Assembly: GCA_035236585.1 (NCBI GenBank)
Contig: CP141134.1
Location: 21,134,414-21,198,413 of the forward strand
Length of the DNA stretch: 64,000 nt
Direction: 5' to 3'
Source: Warburgia ugandensis
Lineage: Eukaryota; Streptophyta; Magnoliopsida; Canellales; Canellaceae
Each line of letters opens with the position of its first letter. The stretch's first letter is position 1. A program made the translations under genes and the position numbers. The notes beneath the pieces were generated by a model. It worked only from the letters and a program-made list of their open reading frames with translations, was not told where the DNA came from and made no database searches. This document shows positions 1 to 10,173 of this stretch, piece by piece.

Positions 1-206
1 ACTAAAAGGAAAATTCTATAGGATGGCTATAAGGCTAGCCATGCTCTATGGATTAGAGTGTTGGCCAATTAAGGAACATGATACTCATAGGATGAGCGTT
101 GCAGAAATGAGGATGTTGAGATGGATGAGTGGTAAGATAAGAAAGGACATAATTAGAAATGAAAATATTAGAGAAAATTTAGGAGTAGCACCAATAGGTA
201 ATAAGA
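1..206 (+). mobile_element. RTE-type LINE, 3' ORF segment (first part)
   Basis: This is the C-terminal end of a non-LTR retrotransposon polyprotein, downstream of the reverse transcriptase core. The frame opens at base 2 and reads LKGKFYRMAIR, then MLYGLECWPIKE, VAEMRMLRWMSG and IRNENIRENLGVAP. This is the conserved tail seen in many plant RTE-clade LINEs (MLYG-ECW, AEMRMLRWM and VGVAP blocks). The frame is open up to base 206, where a solo LTR interrupts it, and it resumes at 2771. The RT domain and the element's 5' end lie outside the window to the left. Family assignment rests on remembered motif similarity and on the (GAT)n-like 3' end at about 3016-3037. Confidence 0.85.
202..206. repeat. 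Target site duplication TAAGA, left copy
   Basis: TAAGA at 202-206 is repeated exactly at 2767-2771 and brackets the TG...CA element between them. Five base pairs is the usual duplication size for Ty3/gypsy integration. Confidence 0.9.
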
Positions 207-566
207 TGTGACGACCCGGGTTTTTGATGATGCAAGTTTGATAAAAGGCGAGATCTCTTGTTTTATAAATATGGTATGCATGAAAATCTTTTTGTTTTGG
301 AAAGCAATCTTTCGTATAAAACCCCAAGTGTCAAAACACATTTTCAAATTATATAGCCATGGCATAGTTTTAAATCGACACTATTCCCAAGAAAGTGTTA
401 GCCACAGCCTCAGTTATAGAGAGTAACTACAATCAAGTAACATTGAAAGATAAGGTAGGGGTTTACTTACTGGCACTTAGTTTGGACATTCTCTATCACG
501 AGTCTTGTCGCCGTATATCCTGTCCTTAAGTGTTTACTTCGTGTCTGAAAAATGTTGAGGATTGGG

Positions 567-585
567 TGAGTATATACTATACTCA
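567..585. other. Hairpin in solo LTR A
   Basis: TGAGTATA-TAC-TATACTCA is a perfect 8-bp inverted repeat with a 3-nt loop. The same hairpin is perfect at 10155-10173 in solo LTR B. In both it lies about 360-420 bp from the LTR 3' end. Confidence 0.8.
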
Positions 586-2330
586 GTAGGAGTTCATCAC
601 TACTAGTTTTACAATGCATGCTATGTTTAAAATCATATGCTCTTTAGAACATGTGCATGTTTGAACACTCATGTTCAATATCGATATTAAAAACCATTGT
701 CGAATTGGAATACTGACGACTTAAAGAATCGCATAATCCAAGTCGAAAGTATCATATATATCATAAACATAATGATATGCATAAGATGCTCAACCGAATC
801 CAACTCCTGGATATATGGTATGGTCGACCAACCTCCTGTCATGCCATATGCAATGCAAGTAAATCCTCAAAACATAGGGCCCACTATGCCCACGACTTCA
901 CCGCCGTGTGGTCCTTGAGTACCTAGGGACACAAGGTCATAGCCTCCACGGGGCATATGATACTTAGACCCAGTGCCGTGATACCAGTGGTAGCCCCCTG
1001 TACCACATGCAGTCGAAGTAGGGACATGCCTTTTTGGTGTGGTACCCTTTCCACCTAATAGTGGTAGAGGTTGGGAGGCCACCCCAGACCTCTCGGCATA
1101 GCGCCCACGAGCTTACTAGCCCAAATCATATACGATCAATCAAGCAAAAACCTCTTTTTCAAAACCTGTCCTCTTTGGGTCCCTCACAACTGCCTGGGCC
1201 TCACAACTACCTACCCAGCGTCTTTTGGGCACTCCATTGTCTTTTGGTAACCCTCAAGGATATGTAATTTTTCAAAACTCAATAACCACAAATCATGCAA
1301 TTTATGCAATCGTTTGCAAAACATGTCTATGCATAATGTATTTATCATATGCATGCTGAATTCATTTATATGCTAAACAAGTCATTTATAAAAATTAAGT
1401 CATGCTAAACAAGTCATATAATTTATACTTAAAACATGATTTCTCAAAACAATCACGGGCTCTTTTTAAAAGTCTAGTAGCGATAAAGCACCTACCTGGT
1501 TTGGTCACGCTAGCCCCCTTGTTCTCGTACACTCCTACTCATAGTTTAGGGGAACAAAGTTAGCTTGGCCTATATTCTATAGGTTTTAGAATGGTTGATC
1601 TCACTAGTTAGGCATTAAGGGTTCATTGCCATGCCTATGGGTGTCCTAAGGTCCTAACTGGGCCTTGGTATCACCAAGTTTACAAAGGTTTAGTGGCCCC
1701 GCGTCACTATCATAGTTTAAGGGTCGTGCCCACCTTAGATAGGACCTTGATCAGGTATTTTATGGTTTGGGTGTGTCTGCGTTGTCGATACGGACACAAC
1801 GCCTTTCACGGCGCCTCAATCGGAGCCTTAGAACTCAAGTTATGGGCAATTTAATATCAAGTGTACATGGAGGCCCATACGAGGTGGAAGCCCGGGATGC
1901 TAATGCGTCCCGCATCAGCGGCGCGCTCCCCAATGGGCGCGTCTGCAGTTGCACCGGGCTTCCGCCTGACTTTTTCATTTGCGGGGGCGTCCATGGACGC
2001 ACCCGCTAGTTTCTCTCTAACGCGGTCGACGCGTTTCTTCTTGTGGGGACCGGGGCGTCCTCGGGACGCCCTGGTTCAACCCTGTCGAACCAGTGCGCCC
2101 CAAGCACCGTCCCTGGGTCCTTTGTGGCTCCTTAGAGGCCCGTTTTGCATGGTTTTCATGCAGAAACTTGGGGAAACCCACCCTAAGTCTAAGGGGGAGA
2201 TGGGTTTGGAGGGATTTTGAGCATACTTGGTTCGTGGCCGGGTTTTTCTTTATGTTTTCTCCTCTTGTCTGCCTCTCTACGATGGGTTTTTCCCAAGCTT
2301 TTGGGCTGCCAATGGAGGCACCCAAGAGCT

Positions 2331-2339
2331 CTATTTATA
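2331..2339 (-). promoter_or_regulatory. TATA box of solo LTR A
   Basis: Reads TATAAATAG on the minus strand within GAGCTC-flanked sequence. It occupies the same relative position as TATAAAAAG in solo LTR B, so it is the probable LTR core promoter. Activity is not known. Confidence 0.6.
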
Positions 2340-2766
2340 GAGCTCGAAGAGGGTTCTGGAGGGGGTTCTTACTGCCATGGAAAGGCGGTAGAGAAACCTC
2401 CAAAATGGCGGTGGTTTCTCCCTTAAACACCGCCATTCTAGAATCCTCTAGGAGGTTGAAGAAGAGGGGTGCTCGTATCAAAACGGGTCTCTGTGTTTCT
2501 CAGGCTAAATCCGTTTTTAATTTAAATTACACTTTTGCCCTTGAACTTCAAAGGGTTATAACTTGCTCATTTTAACTCTGTTTTGAGTGATTTTGGTCTT
2601 ATTAGATTCCTTTTTCTGAGACGCACCTAACGATACTACTCTTAGGACCAAATTTCTGGGTCCAGTCAAGGTGAATAGTGAAATGACCAAAATACCATCA
2701 TCTCCAAAAAGTGAACTTTTCATTACTAACTTGGGATTTCAATGTTACAAAAATGGAGTCATTACA

Positions 2767-3036
2767 TAAGATGAGAGAGATTAGACTTAGATGGTTTAGA
2801 CATGTCCAAAGGAGACCAACAATGGCACCAGTTAGAAGGAGTGAGGCAATACAATTAGAAGGTTCTAAAAGGGCAAGAGAAAGACCCAAAAGAACGTGGA
2901 TAGAAGTGGTGAGGAAAGATTTAAAAACTTTGGGACTAAATGAAACCATTGTATTTAATAGAGTGGAATGGAGGAATAAGATTCATGTGGCCGACTCCTA
3001 ATTGGGATAAGGTCTTGATGATAATGATGATGATGA
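2767..3036 (+). mobile_element. RTE-type LINE, 3' ORF end and tail (second part)
   Basis: After the TAAGA duplication the frame continues at once as MREIRLRWFRHVQRRP, then APVRRSEAIQLEGS, RPKRTWIEVVRKDLKTLGL and VEWRNKIHVADS, with a TAA stop at 2999-3001. With one copy of the 5-bp duplication removed, the two LINE parts join in one frame (GNK followed by MREIRLRW). The region between was therefore a clean insertion into an intact reading frame. The short 3' tail carries TTGATGATAATGATGATGATGA, the trinucleotide-repeat end typical of plant RTE LINEs. The usual poly(A) tail of L1 elements is absent. Confidence 0.88.
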
Positions 3037-3573
3037 CTGCCATACTGGCACGGGCTTAAGCAGCTAGGAATGCATCTGATCATCTGTTCGTTTTATTACT
3101 CGAGGCTATGCAAAGTGATACTCGACTCAAACTGCAAGCAAGAAAAAGGTGAATCCATGCTTGAGTTGTCAGTCCATTATATATGGTATTGAGTAATCTT
3201 CGTCCATTATGTCTGGTGTAAAGAAGGAATTACAGTAGCAGTCGGTACTAAGTTGCAGGACAAAAGCACAGTAGGTGCCTGTAAAATGACCAAAGTGTAA
3301 AGGTTCTTGAAGTTCACTCACGTCACGAGCTCGTCGCTTTCATTTCTTTATTTACATTTCATAATACATTTCTACCATTGTATTGCCCATTTACATGAGT
3401 TGGTGTATTGTCTGGTTCGAATCCCATGTTATGTTTGACATTCTGGATGAATGTGGTACTTTTCTGGTTACTCTTTTAAATTGTCTCAAATGATGCTTTA
3501 AGATAGCAAGTAGCACCCTACATCTTCATCCATTTGTCCATGCCAGCAATGAAGCAAACACGAACTGATATGG
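3037..3573. other. Non-coding stretch between LINE and candidate exon
   Basis: No ORF or repeat structure is recognised. If the exon at 3574-3737 is real, this stretch holds its 3' UTR on the minus strand. An AATAAA sits on the minus strand at 3347-3352, about 220 bases past the stop. Confidence 0.35.
3347..3352 (-). promoter_or_regulatory. Possible polyadenylation signal AATAAA
   Basis: TTTATT on the plus strand (AATAAA on minus) lies downstream of the minus-strand stop at 3574-3576. The spacing suits a plant 3' UTR. Such hexamers are common in AT-rich DNA, so this is only supporting context. Confidence 0.35.
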
Positions 3574-3737
3574 TTAGACGGCTGCTGCATGGAGTTGCTC
3601 GATGGCTATGAGGTCGAGTGCAGTTTCTGTCTCGTAAGAATCTCTGAACTGAGGTTGGCTCAGGGCACGACTTCCAAATGAAATGCCTTGCCATTGATTT
3701 CGCAAGCTTGGAACTCGACTACTGTCCGGCCCGCTAC
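3574..3737 (-). CDS. Candidate terminal exon of an unidentified host gene (partial)
   Basis: On the minus strand 54 codons are open to a TAA at 3576-3574. The peptide runs SGPDSSRVPSLRNQWQG, then ISFGSRALSQPQFRDS, YETETALDLIAIEQL and HAAAV-stop. The stretch is richer in G+C than its surroundings, has a varied soluble-protein-like composition, and is followed by a plausible poly(A) signal. A possible splice acceptor is the AG just upstream (minus strand, around 3738-3739), but its pyrimidine tract is poor. Further upstream on minus, around 3915-3947, a short open stretch reads QDDEGPYKLA and runs into a GT, which could be a preceding exon. I do not recognise the protein. It could be a real 3' exon, a gene fragment stranded by transposon insertions, or a chance frame. 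Confidence 0.35.
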
Positions 3738-3947
3738 CTAGTCTTTAAGCGTGGTCATATCCTCTAAGAACCAAACAGTTCCCCCCTTTGGACAAATTCT
3801 GAGGGTGACCATTTCCTGTTGATCTTTTCACTATAATAAGATGGACATGACTCATAGATGATTTAAAACGACTATAAGGAAGATCGTACCGATTAACTTA
3901 GTGATCATCATTTGTTACAGCTAGCTTGTATGGACCTTCGTCATCTT

Positions 3948-5255
3948 GGCCTGGGTACGGTTCGCGTTTAGGCCCTAAACTTATAGTTCAGTCTCTAAGT
4001 GGCCCTTTAAATCATTCTCGTCATTAAATAGTCCTCCAGCCTTCTAATTCAGTTTGTCTTTAACCGTTGAAGACAGAAATAGTAAGTTTCACCGTTCGGG
4101 TAGAGGCAATTTCAGTATTTCAGCTGTCCCTTCTTCGTTTGAAGTAGCCGCAAGCATAGAAAAGAAGATTTCTTCTTCGAGCATGCAGGCTGCAATTAAA
4201 GCAAACTTTGAAAGTACGGCTTAGAAAGTTGGGGAAAAAAAATGCAAGTGGAGAGTAATGACAAGAAAATCAAATGGATACAATATTGGGTGTGCCAATC
4301 TGAGATGTGGCAGGGAAAGAAATGGTTTAGACCAGCCACTTATCCTATCTAAGATGTTGGTGTATTTCTGAAGAATTTAGATTACAACTTTGCCGGTCTT
4401 TTAAGATGAGCAACTAATATTGGGAGATAAGCTTTTACACCATCCCCCGTCTGTATGTAACAGCACGGCTTAAATTAGATGCTGTATTCCAACTGCAGTC
4501 CATCTTATATATAGAATGGATGATCTTGATCACTTCACACATGCCAGCTGTAAAGTGGAAACGGCTGGATAGACCCTTCTACGCGAATTGGGAAAGGGGG
4601 ACCGCCCCACCGTTGGATGATAACATCTGCACATCTAATGCTTCTACTGTAGAGGTGTTGTAAGATTCTAGCATTTATTAAATCTATGGGTTATCATAGA
4701 ATTTTGATCATTGTTTATTTTGGGTTTCTAACCATCCATTTTCTATGAGAAAGAGTGATAAGTTTCAGATTTTTTTGTCATCCCATCCACAGTTCTGGAA
4801 TTACTGGACATCTTAATTCAAAGAAATACGATGAACGGGTGCAATCATCCAAAGGTTAATCTTAGTCATGAAGAACACTAAAACTATTGTGGCTGTTAGG
4901 CAGGGAATAACAAATCTGGGATAAACCGATCCTTGTATAGTATTATAATCCACAAGGCTACAAATCACCAAGAGAGTCCTTCAATTTCAAACATAAAAAA
5001 GTTGCTATCTATGGATAATTTAATCCACGATTGCTATCTATGGATAATTCACCTATGCTTAGTAGAAGGGGGCAGGTGAAATATCCAAACTAGCACCCAC
5101 TTGATGGTTGAAGTAACAAAAATCTTTCACCTATGACAAATAACAAATTGAATTTTAAAGGTAGAGAGCTATTTATACAAAAAATGAGTTTAGGGGCTAC
5201 TTACAGACTGACTGTAAGTTTAGGGGCAACTGGAGCGTCCTAGTCCGATAGGAGA
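3948..5255. mobile_element. Non-autonomous TIR DNA transposon (MULE/MITE-like), ~1.3 kb
   Basis: The sequence at about 3967-4055 (GGCCCTAAACTTATAG, CAGTCTCTAAGTGGCCC and onward to AATTCAGTTTG) matches the reverse complement of about 5145-5235 (GCCCCTAAACTTACAG, CAGTCTGTAAGTAGCCCC, AATTCAATTTG). Weaker inverted similarity extends inward to about 4135 and about 5060 (TTTCAGCTGTCCCTTCTT against TTTCACCTGCCCCCTTCT). The imperfect terminal repeats are therefore roughly 170 bp long. The outer ends are approximate and I could not fix a target duplication. No transposase frame is present. The long imperfect TIRs suit a Mutator-like or foldback MITE. The core (4140-5050) carries a 57-codon open stretch on plus ending at about 4222 (with FEVAASIEKKISSSS) and a 29-bp tandem duplication at 5002-5050. 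Confidence 0.55.
5002..5050. repeat. 29-bp tandem duplication
   Basis: TTGCTATCTATGGATAATT occurs at 5002 and again at 5031, a direct duplication with period 29 inside the TIR element core. Confidence 0.7.
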
Positions 5256-5936
5256 ATATTATTCCAAACTGATCTTTCACAAAAATTGCACCATAAGTGT
5301 TTGAAGGGAAATAATATTCCCACCATGGCTCTTTAGGACTATCAGTGTCTCCTCATGTGGAGTTTTGTTAGACCTCTTCTTCTTTTAATGATTTGAACTA
5401 TTAATCTTGTCTATCTTGACATAGATGAGCTATGTCCCAAAAGTTGCATACTTTACATGATCCTACTATTGTTTCAGTGAGTTAATTAGTATTGTTTTAA
5501 AGAGTTATTTTGAGTTCTAGAAAGGATGATGGTAAAGGGGACAACATTCAAAACAACCAAGAAAAATCAAGGGTAGGGTCACAAAAGGTAGATTTTTGGA
5601 CATGGCTTATCTAGCCAAAGATGGTTAAGATAATGGTTAGGTCATTAAAAGAGGTGGACCCATCTTATACCTTTATCATAGATCAAATCAGGTGAGGCAT
5701 TTGAAAGTATGCTTGAGAGTTGATAGTATGGTTAAAGATGGATAGTAGACTTAAGAGTCGATACTAAACTTAAAGATTAATAGTAAACATACTTATTATA
5801 CATTATCTTTAGTATTAGCAATTGGTAGAGTTCTCTTGCCGCTTAGACTTGATGGTATGTTCAAAGTTGATAGTAGACTTAATATTCGATGATAGAATAG
5901 TTATTCTATTGTATTTATATTTAGGAAAACTATAGT
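5256..5936. other. Unassigned AT-rich stretch with degenerate short repeats
   Basis: No gene is recognised. From about 5710 to 5890 the motif 'GATAGTAGACTTAA' recurs in degenerate form. A small inverted repeat (GAATATTATTCC near 5263 against GGAAATAATATTCC near 5308) could fold into a hairpin. Confidence 0.4.
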
Positions 5937-6480
5937 TTACTACCACTTAACTATCATTTCGTTACACTTTAATTCATACACTTTTATGTTTGCAAAATAG
6001 TCCCTTAACTATTGGAAACATTTTCACTATAAGTCCTTCTGTTCAACGTCCATCTACAGATATCAATGGACGATGATGTGGACCCTTTAATGTATATTAT
6101 AATATTTCAAAATAAATTTTTACAATTTTTGTTTAGGGACAATAATAAAAAAAATAATAGTTTACGAACTAAAGTGCTATTTGTAAATAGTTTCGTATCT
6201 TGACATAGAAGATGATTGGAGTTTTTTGCTAGTAATATGTAAAATGTTTATACAATACCATATGATACATTTTTTCTTGCGTTTTGGAAAATGATTTGCA
6301 GATCTAGAATGTAGAGGATCCGATCTACAAATCCTTCAATTTGAACAATTTTTAGTCAAATATATTCAAATCTAGCATCAGATGTTGACAGGAGTTACAG
6401 TGAAAAGTTTTTTAATAGGACTAATCTGTAAAAAAAGGTTTAGGGACTAAATTATAATAAAACGATAGTTAAGGTAGTAA
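5937..6480. mobile_element. MITE-like element with long imperfect terminal inverted repeats
   Basis: The left end TTACTACCACTTAACTATC matches the reverse complement of the right end (TTACTACC-TTAACTATCG). The inverted similarity continues inward for about 130 bp: 'AATAGTCCCTTAAC...TTTTCACTATAAGTCC' on the left and 'GATTAGTCCTATTAA...TTTTCACTGTAACTCC' on the right in reverse complement. There is no coding capacity. The target duplication could not be fixed by eye, so superfamily assignment is open. Long imperfect TIRs favour Mutator-like or foldback MITEs. Confidence 0.6.
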
Positions 6481-7517
6481 TTGTGTAGATTTTCTTTATA
6501 TTTCCATCAACTTTCATTAGTTTTGTACTACCATCGATCTCTCTTAGGAATAAGAACTAGCAAAAGCACGCAGGTACATGCACTCAAACAAACAATAGAT
6601 GATAACATATCAAATAAAGATGGAAATTCCTCACATACTAAAAAACCATCCAACTTAAATAAGATAAAACCCAATAATAAACCAAAGCCTACTTGCACAG
6701 AATAAAAATACAATATTAGAAGATAAAAATATCTATCTGAATGATGATGATAAATTATAGACGCAGTAAGTCATTTAGGATATCAAGATAATACCATTAT
6801 CAACCCTTTTAAGAGAGCATGTGCCATTGACTTGGTACTTAGAAAACTGATTGCCGTGACTATTTTGGCCCTTAAATTTGTAAATTACTCTTTGTTTTAT
6901 ATATTTTATTAATAGTAGGCCCTTTTTATGTCTACCACTCACTCAGCAGTTATAGGATTATAACACAATTTTTCTACCGTGAAGTGGTTACGGTAGTTAG
7001 TGTTTTGGTGTCTAAACAATAGTGGACACCAATGATAATTTTTGCCTCTAGAATCTATAAATAAGGGGTTTTACTCATCATTTCTAAATAATTAGTTTCT
7101 ACCAATTTTGGGGTATAGAAAAAGCATGAGCCATTGATAGGCTCTTGTTATAAAAATTATGAAAACTTTCAAGTACCCAACCAACTTTCTAAGTAACATC
7201 AAATACCATCCTCACTTTCTAAAATTTCAAATACCCAGCAGAGGTTTTTTCTTCTTTCAATGACCCAAATGCCATTAAAATTGTGACAAAATTTCTACTA
7301 GTAGGCTGATTTTTCATAAAAAAGACATTAATACCCATTCTTTTAAGTTCGTACCTTATTTTCCTATCATCTTTGTTAAACAAATATTGGAAAGAGGTAT
7401 TGGATTTTTTAGTAGGAGGAATATGTATGCTTATTTTTTTTTTTCTCTTTCTTTTTCCCTACTCAGAAATTCAAAAAATATGAGATCCATCCATGCAAAA
7501 ATGAGCAAAAAACACTT

Positions 7518-7637
7518 AAAGGGACAATTAGTTGGCATTTAACCCTATGAGAGGAATTACACAAGAAAAAACATGTAAGGGGCTATTAAATGGCATTTCA
7601 GCCATTGGAGAAATTATACAAGAAAAAATCTACCAAA
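7518..7637. repeat. Degenerate ~59-bp tandem duplication
   Basis: AAGGGACAATTAGTTGGCAT (from 7519) and AAGGGGCTATTAAATGGCAT (from 7577) open two related units. Both contain 'ACACAAGAAAAAA' or 'ATACAAGAAAAAA' near the end. Confidence 0.6.
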
Positions 7638-7763
7638 GGATATTTTTTCCCATTTTAGCATAGGGGATAGATACAAGCCATCGACAATCCCCAAACTAGA
7701 GTTTGGCATAGTTTTCTTTAATGTGAGATGACATTGTCTTTATTGGGGATGAGGACTTGTGTA

Positions 7764-7768
7764 CTAAG
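7764..7768. repeat. Target site duplication CTAAG, left copy
   Basis: CTAAG at 7764-7768 is repeated exactly at 10571-10575 around solo LTR B. Confidence 0.9.
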
Positions 7769-8180
7769 TGTAATGCCCAAGCAATTTACACTATTTTTAA
7801 TAAAAATTGGACATTCTATGGGAAATGGACTGTGTTGAATGTTTGATTTTATTTAAAATAGTAACTAAAGGAATTTGTGAGTAAACTTAGTACTATTAGA
7901 TTCTACTCGAAAAATGGAATCCAACGCCTCAAAAATCACCCAAAACGGAGTTCGTATGAAGAAGTTACAGCCATTTAAAGATAGGGGTATTTCTGGAAAT
8001 TAAACAGAAAAACGAAAAAAACGAAAAAGGACGAAAAACGCAGGGGGCCATTTTGATAACTGCATCCCCTGTCATCTTCAACCTCAAGAACCCTCTAGAA
8101 ACCCTCGATCCCGATTTTTCTGGAGGATTTTGCCACCGCCAAGGGTGGCACCGCCATTGGCAGCACCGCCATAGCAGGGC

Positions 8181-8189
8181 TATAAAAAG
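8181..8189 (+). promoter_or_regulatory. TATA box of solo LTR B
   Basis: TATAAAAAG is followed by CCCCATCTCCCC, a typical start region for a plant LTR transcript. Orientation agrees with the rest of the LTR. Confidence 0.65.
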
Positions 8190-9338
8190 CCCCATCTCCC
8201 CCTCTCCAAAAACCCAAGTTTTTCGGCGTTTTTCCAGCCATTTGAGATTGGAGTTTCCAGCAAGATCGGAAACTCGTCTCCTTTGCATTTTCCAGCAACG
8301 GCCAGGCCAAAGTCAGGCCGGTCATGCTGTTCCCGTCTCCCCATTTCCCCTCTCTTCCCTTTTACAAACTTGCTCGACATTGAGGTTTCCCCTTCTTCGA
8401 GTTTCCAGCAACCAAGGGTTTTCAGGCGGAAAGGAAGAGCCGCACCACCCAGAAAAGGGCGTCCCCATGCTACCCAGGTAAGCCCCTCCTTCCCTTTCCT
8501 TCGTTTCACTTCCCCCAGGCCAAGATCCATGCCGGATCTGACCTTTTTCCAGCCAGATTTCTGGGCTGGAGGACGTTCCCAAGCCGTTCAGACGGCCTTG
8601 CACGAACACAACACCCCGAGCTAGGTCCAGACGACCTTGCACGAGCCAGGCGTCCCATGGACGCCTTGCTCCATGTGCGCCTGGGTCAGGGTCCCAGGGA
8701 TGGGCTTCGGGCATACGACAGTGCGTACACTGTCTCAGGAGCGGCCCTCGGGTGCGCACGTGACATAGGGCACGGGTCCTGGCTCGACCAGGGTGCACGG
8801 GGTGCCCTGGGAGCTGAGACACGCCATGATACAAGGTGCGCCCGTGCGATGATGCGCGTCATAGCACGTCACTTGAGCATGCATGTGCGCGTGCAAAAAA
8901 CGCGGTCCCTGACACAGCCTTTAGGCGCGCACGCACGTGAGGGAACCGGGAAACGTGGACCCAACAAGACTTTAAAGCTAAGGTTAAAGGACAATTTACA
9001 GAGTTAGCTATGGAATAGTAGGTCCACATCATAGGATCCAGCCTGACAATGAATTCGGCAAGAACCAAGGACCCAATAGGTAGGGCTAGCGGTCTAATGT
9101 CTAGATAGACTGAAATTAATTAAGACTCATTGTATCCATTTATACCCAAGAGTTTATAAATGAGACCTAGGGACGGGTTGAGCGATAAAGGACGCGACTC
9201 CAGGAGACTTTGAGGTAGGTGCTCTATCGCTACTAGACTTTTTTTTAAAGAGCCATGATTGTTTTATGCATGTTTTAAGTACAAAGTATAGAACTTGTTT
9301 AACATGACTTAATTCAGCATACATATGATAAATGCTTT

Positions 9339-9450
9339 ATGCATAGATATGTTTTGCAAATAATTGCATATACATTATGCATAGATATGTGTTGCAAATG
9401 ATTGCATATACATTATGCATAGATATGTTTTGTAAACAAATGCATATATT
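9339..9450. repeat. 38-bp tandem repeat, ~2.9 copies
   Basis: ATGCATAGATATGTTTTGCA-type units start at 9339, 9377 and 9415, with an exact 38-bp period. Solo LTR A has only one such unit at the matching place (around 1310-1345), so the array grew in copy B or its lineage. Confidence 0.85.
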
Positions 9451-10154
9451 GCATATTTTGTGAGCATTGAGTTTTTAAAAGATTGCATGTCTTTGAGGGT
9501 TACCAAAAGATGCTGGAGTGCCCAAAAGACGCTGGGTAGGCAGTTGTGAGGGACCCAAAGAGGATGGGTTTTGAAAAAGAGGTTTTCGCTAGTTTGATCT
9601 GATGTGATTTGGGCTGATGAGCTCCTGGGCGCTATGTCGAGAGGTTTGGGTTGGCCTCCAGCCTCTACCCCTATTAGGTGGATGGGTACCACGCCCAAAA
9701 AGGGCAACGTCCCTATGTCGACTGCATGTGGTACAGGGGGCTACCACTAGTGTCACGGCACTGGGTCGACGTGTCATAGGCCCCATGGAGGCTATGACCG
9801 AGTGTCCTTAGGTACCCGGGGACCACACGGTGAGGAGGTCATGGGCATAGTTGGACCCTATGGTTTTATGGACTTATTTGCATTGCATATGGCATGATAT
9901 GAGGTTGGTCGACCATACCATACTAGATATCCATGAGTTGGATTCAGTTGAGCATCTGATGCATATCATTATGTTTATGATATATGATACTTTCGACTTG
10001 GATTATGATATTTCTTTAAGTCGTCAGTATTCTGGTTTGACAGTGGTTTTTAATATCGATATTGAATATGATTATTTGAACATGCATATGTTTTTATGAG
10101 CACATGATTTTAAACATAGCATGCATTGCAAACCTAGTAGTGATAGACTCCTAC

Positions 10155-10173
10155 TGAGTATAGTATATACTCA
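10155..10173. other. Hairpin in solo LTR B
   Basis: TGAGTATA-GTA-TATACTCA is the same perfect 8-bp stem found in solo LTR A, with the loop trinucleotide reversed because the copies face opposite ways. Confidence 0.8.

Larger units (their letters stand above)
207..2766 (-). mobile_element. Solo LTR A, chromovirus (Tekay/Del-like) family, 2560 bp
   Basis: A TG...CA element with a perfect 5-bp target duplication. On the plus strand it starts TGTGACGACCCGGG and ends GTCATTACA. It is related along its whole length to the element at 7769-10570 in the opposite orientation: shared ends, a shared block around GATAAAGCACCTACC, and shared promoter-end sequence. Orientation is inferred from three points. 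A canonical TATAAATAG lies on the minus strand at 2331-2339. The minus-strand 5' portion resembles chromovirus U3 ('GAAGTTACAGCC'-like stretch in the partner copy). In the related LTR at 61297 the equivalent TGTGA end abuts a primer site, so that end is the LTR 3' end. No gag or pol lies between its ends, so it is a solo LTR left by LTR-LTR recombination. The short open frames inside (for example 867-1082 and 2093-2575) look like chance frames in a GC-rich LTR. Confidence 0.88.
6481..7768. other. Unassigned AT-rich stretch
   Basis: No convincing gene is present. The 74-codon frame at 6481-6705 is low-complexity and unrecognised. A TATA-like CTATAAATAAGG at about 7055 may belong to an old repeat. 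A degenerate tandem pair of about 59 bp lies at 7518-7637. Confidence 0.35.

Noticed and set aside
2093-2575. 160-codon open frame in solo LTR A
   Set aside because: It lies wholly in a GC-rich LTR, runs against the LTR's own direction, has no recognisable domain, and its counterpart in solo LTR B is not preserved as a frame.
207-2766. Plus orientation for solo LTR A, from its TGTGACGACCC start
   Set aside because: Both ends look start-like. The TATAAATAG on minus, the U3-like content and the primer-site side of the related LTR at 61297 all favour minus.
4052-4222. Host exon inside the TIR element
   Set aside because: Only 57 codons, starting within the inverted repeat and with no splice context. 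Kept as a weak possibility in the findings and not called as a gene.
8053-9007. Several 110-170-codon frames on both strands of solo LTR B
   Set aside because: Overlapping frames on both strands reflect high GC and few stops. They lie in U3/R/U5 sequence with a clear TATA box and no protein similarity that I recognise.
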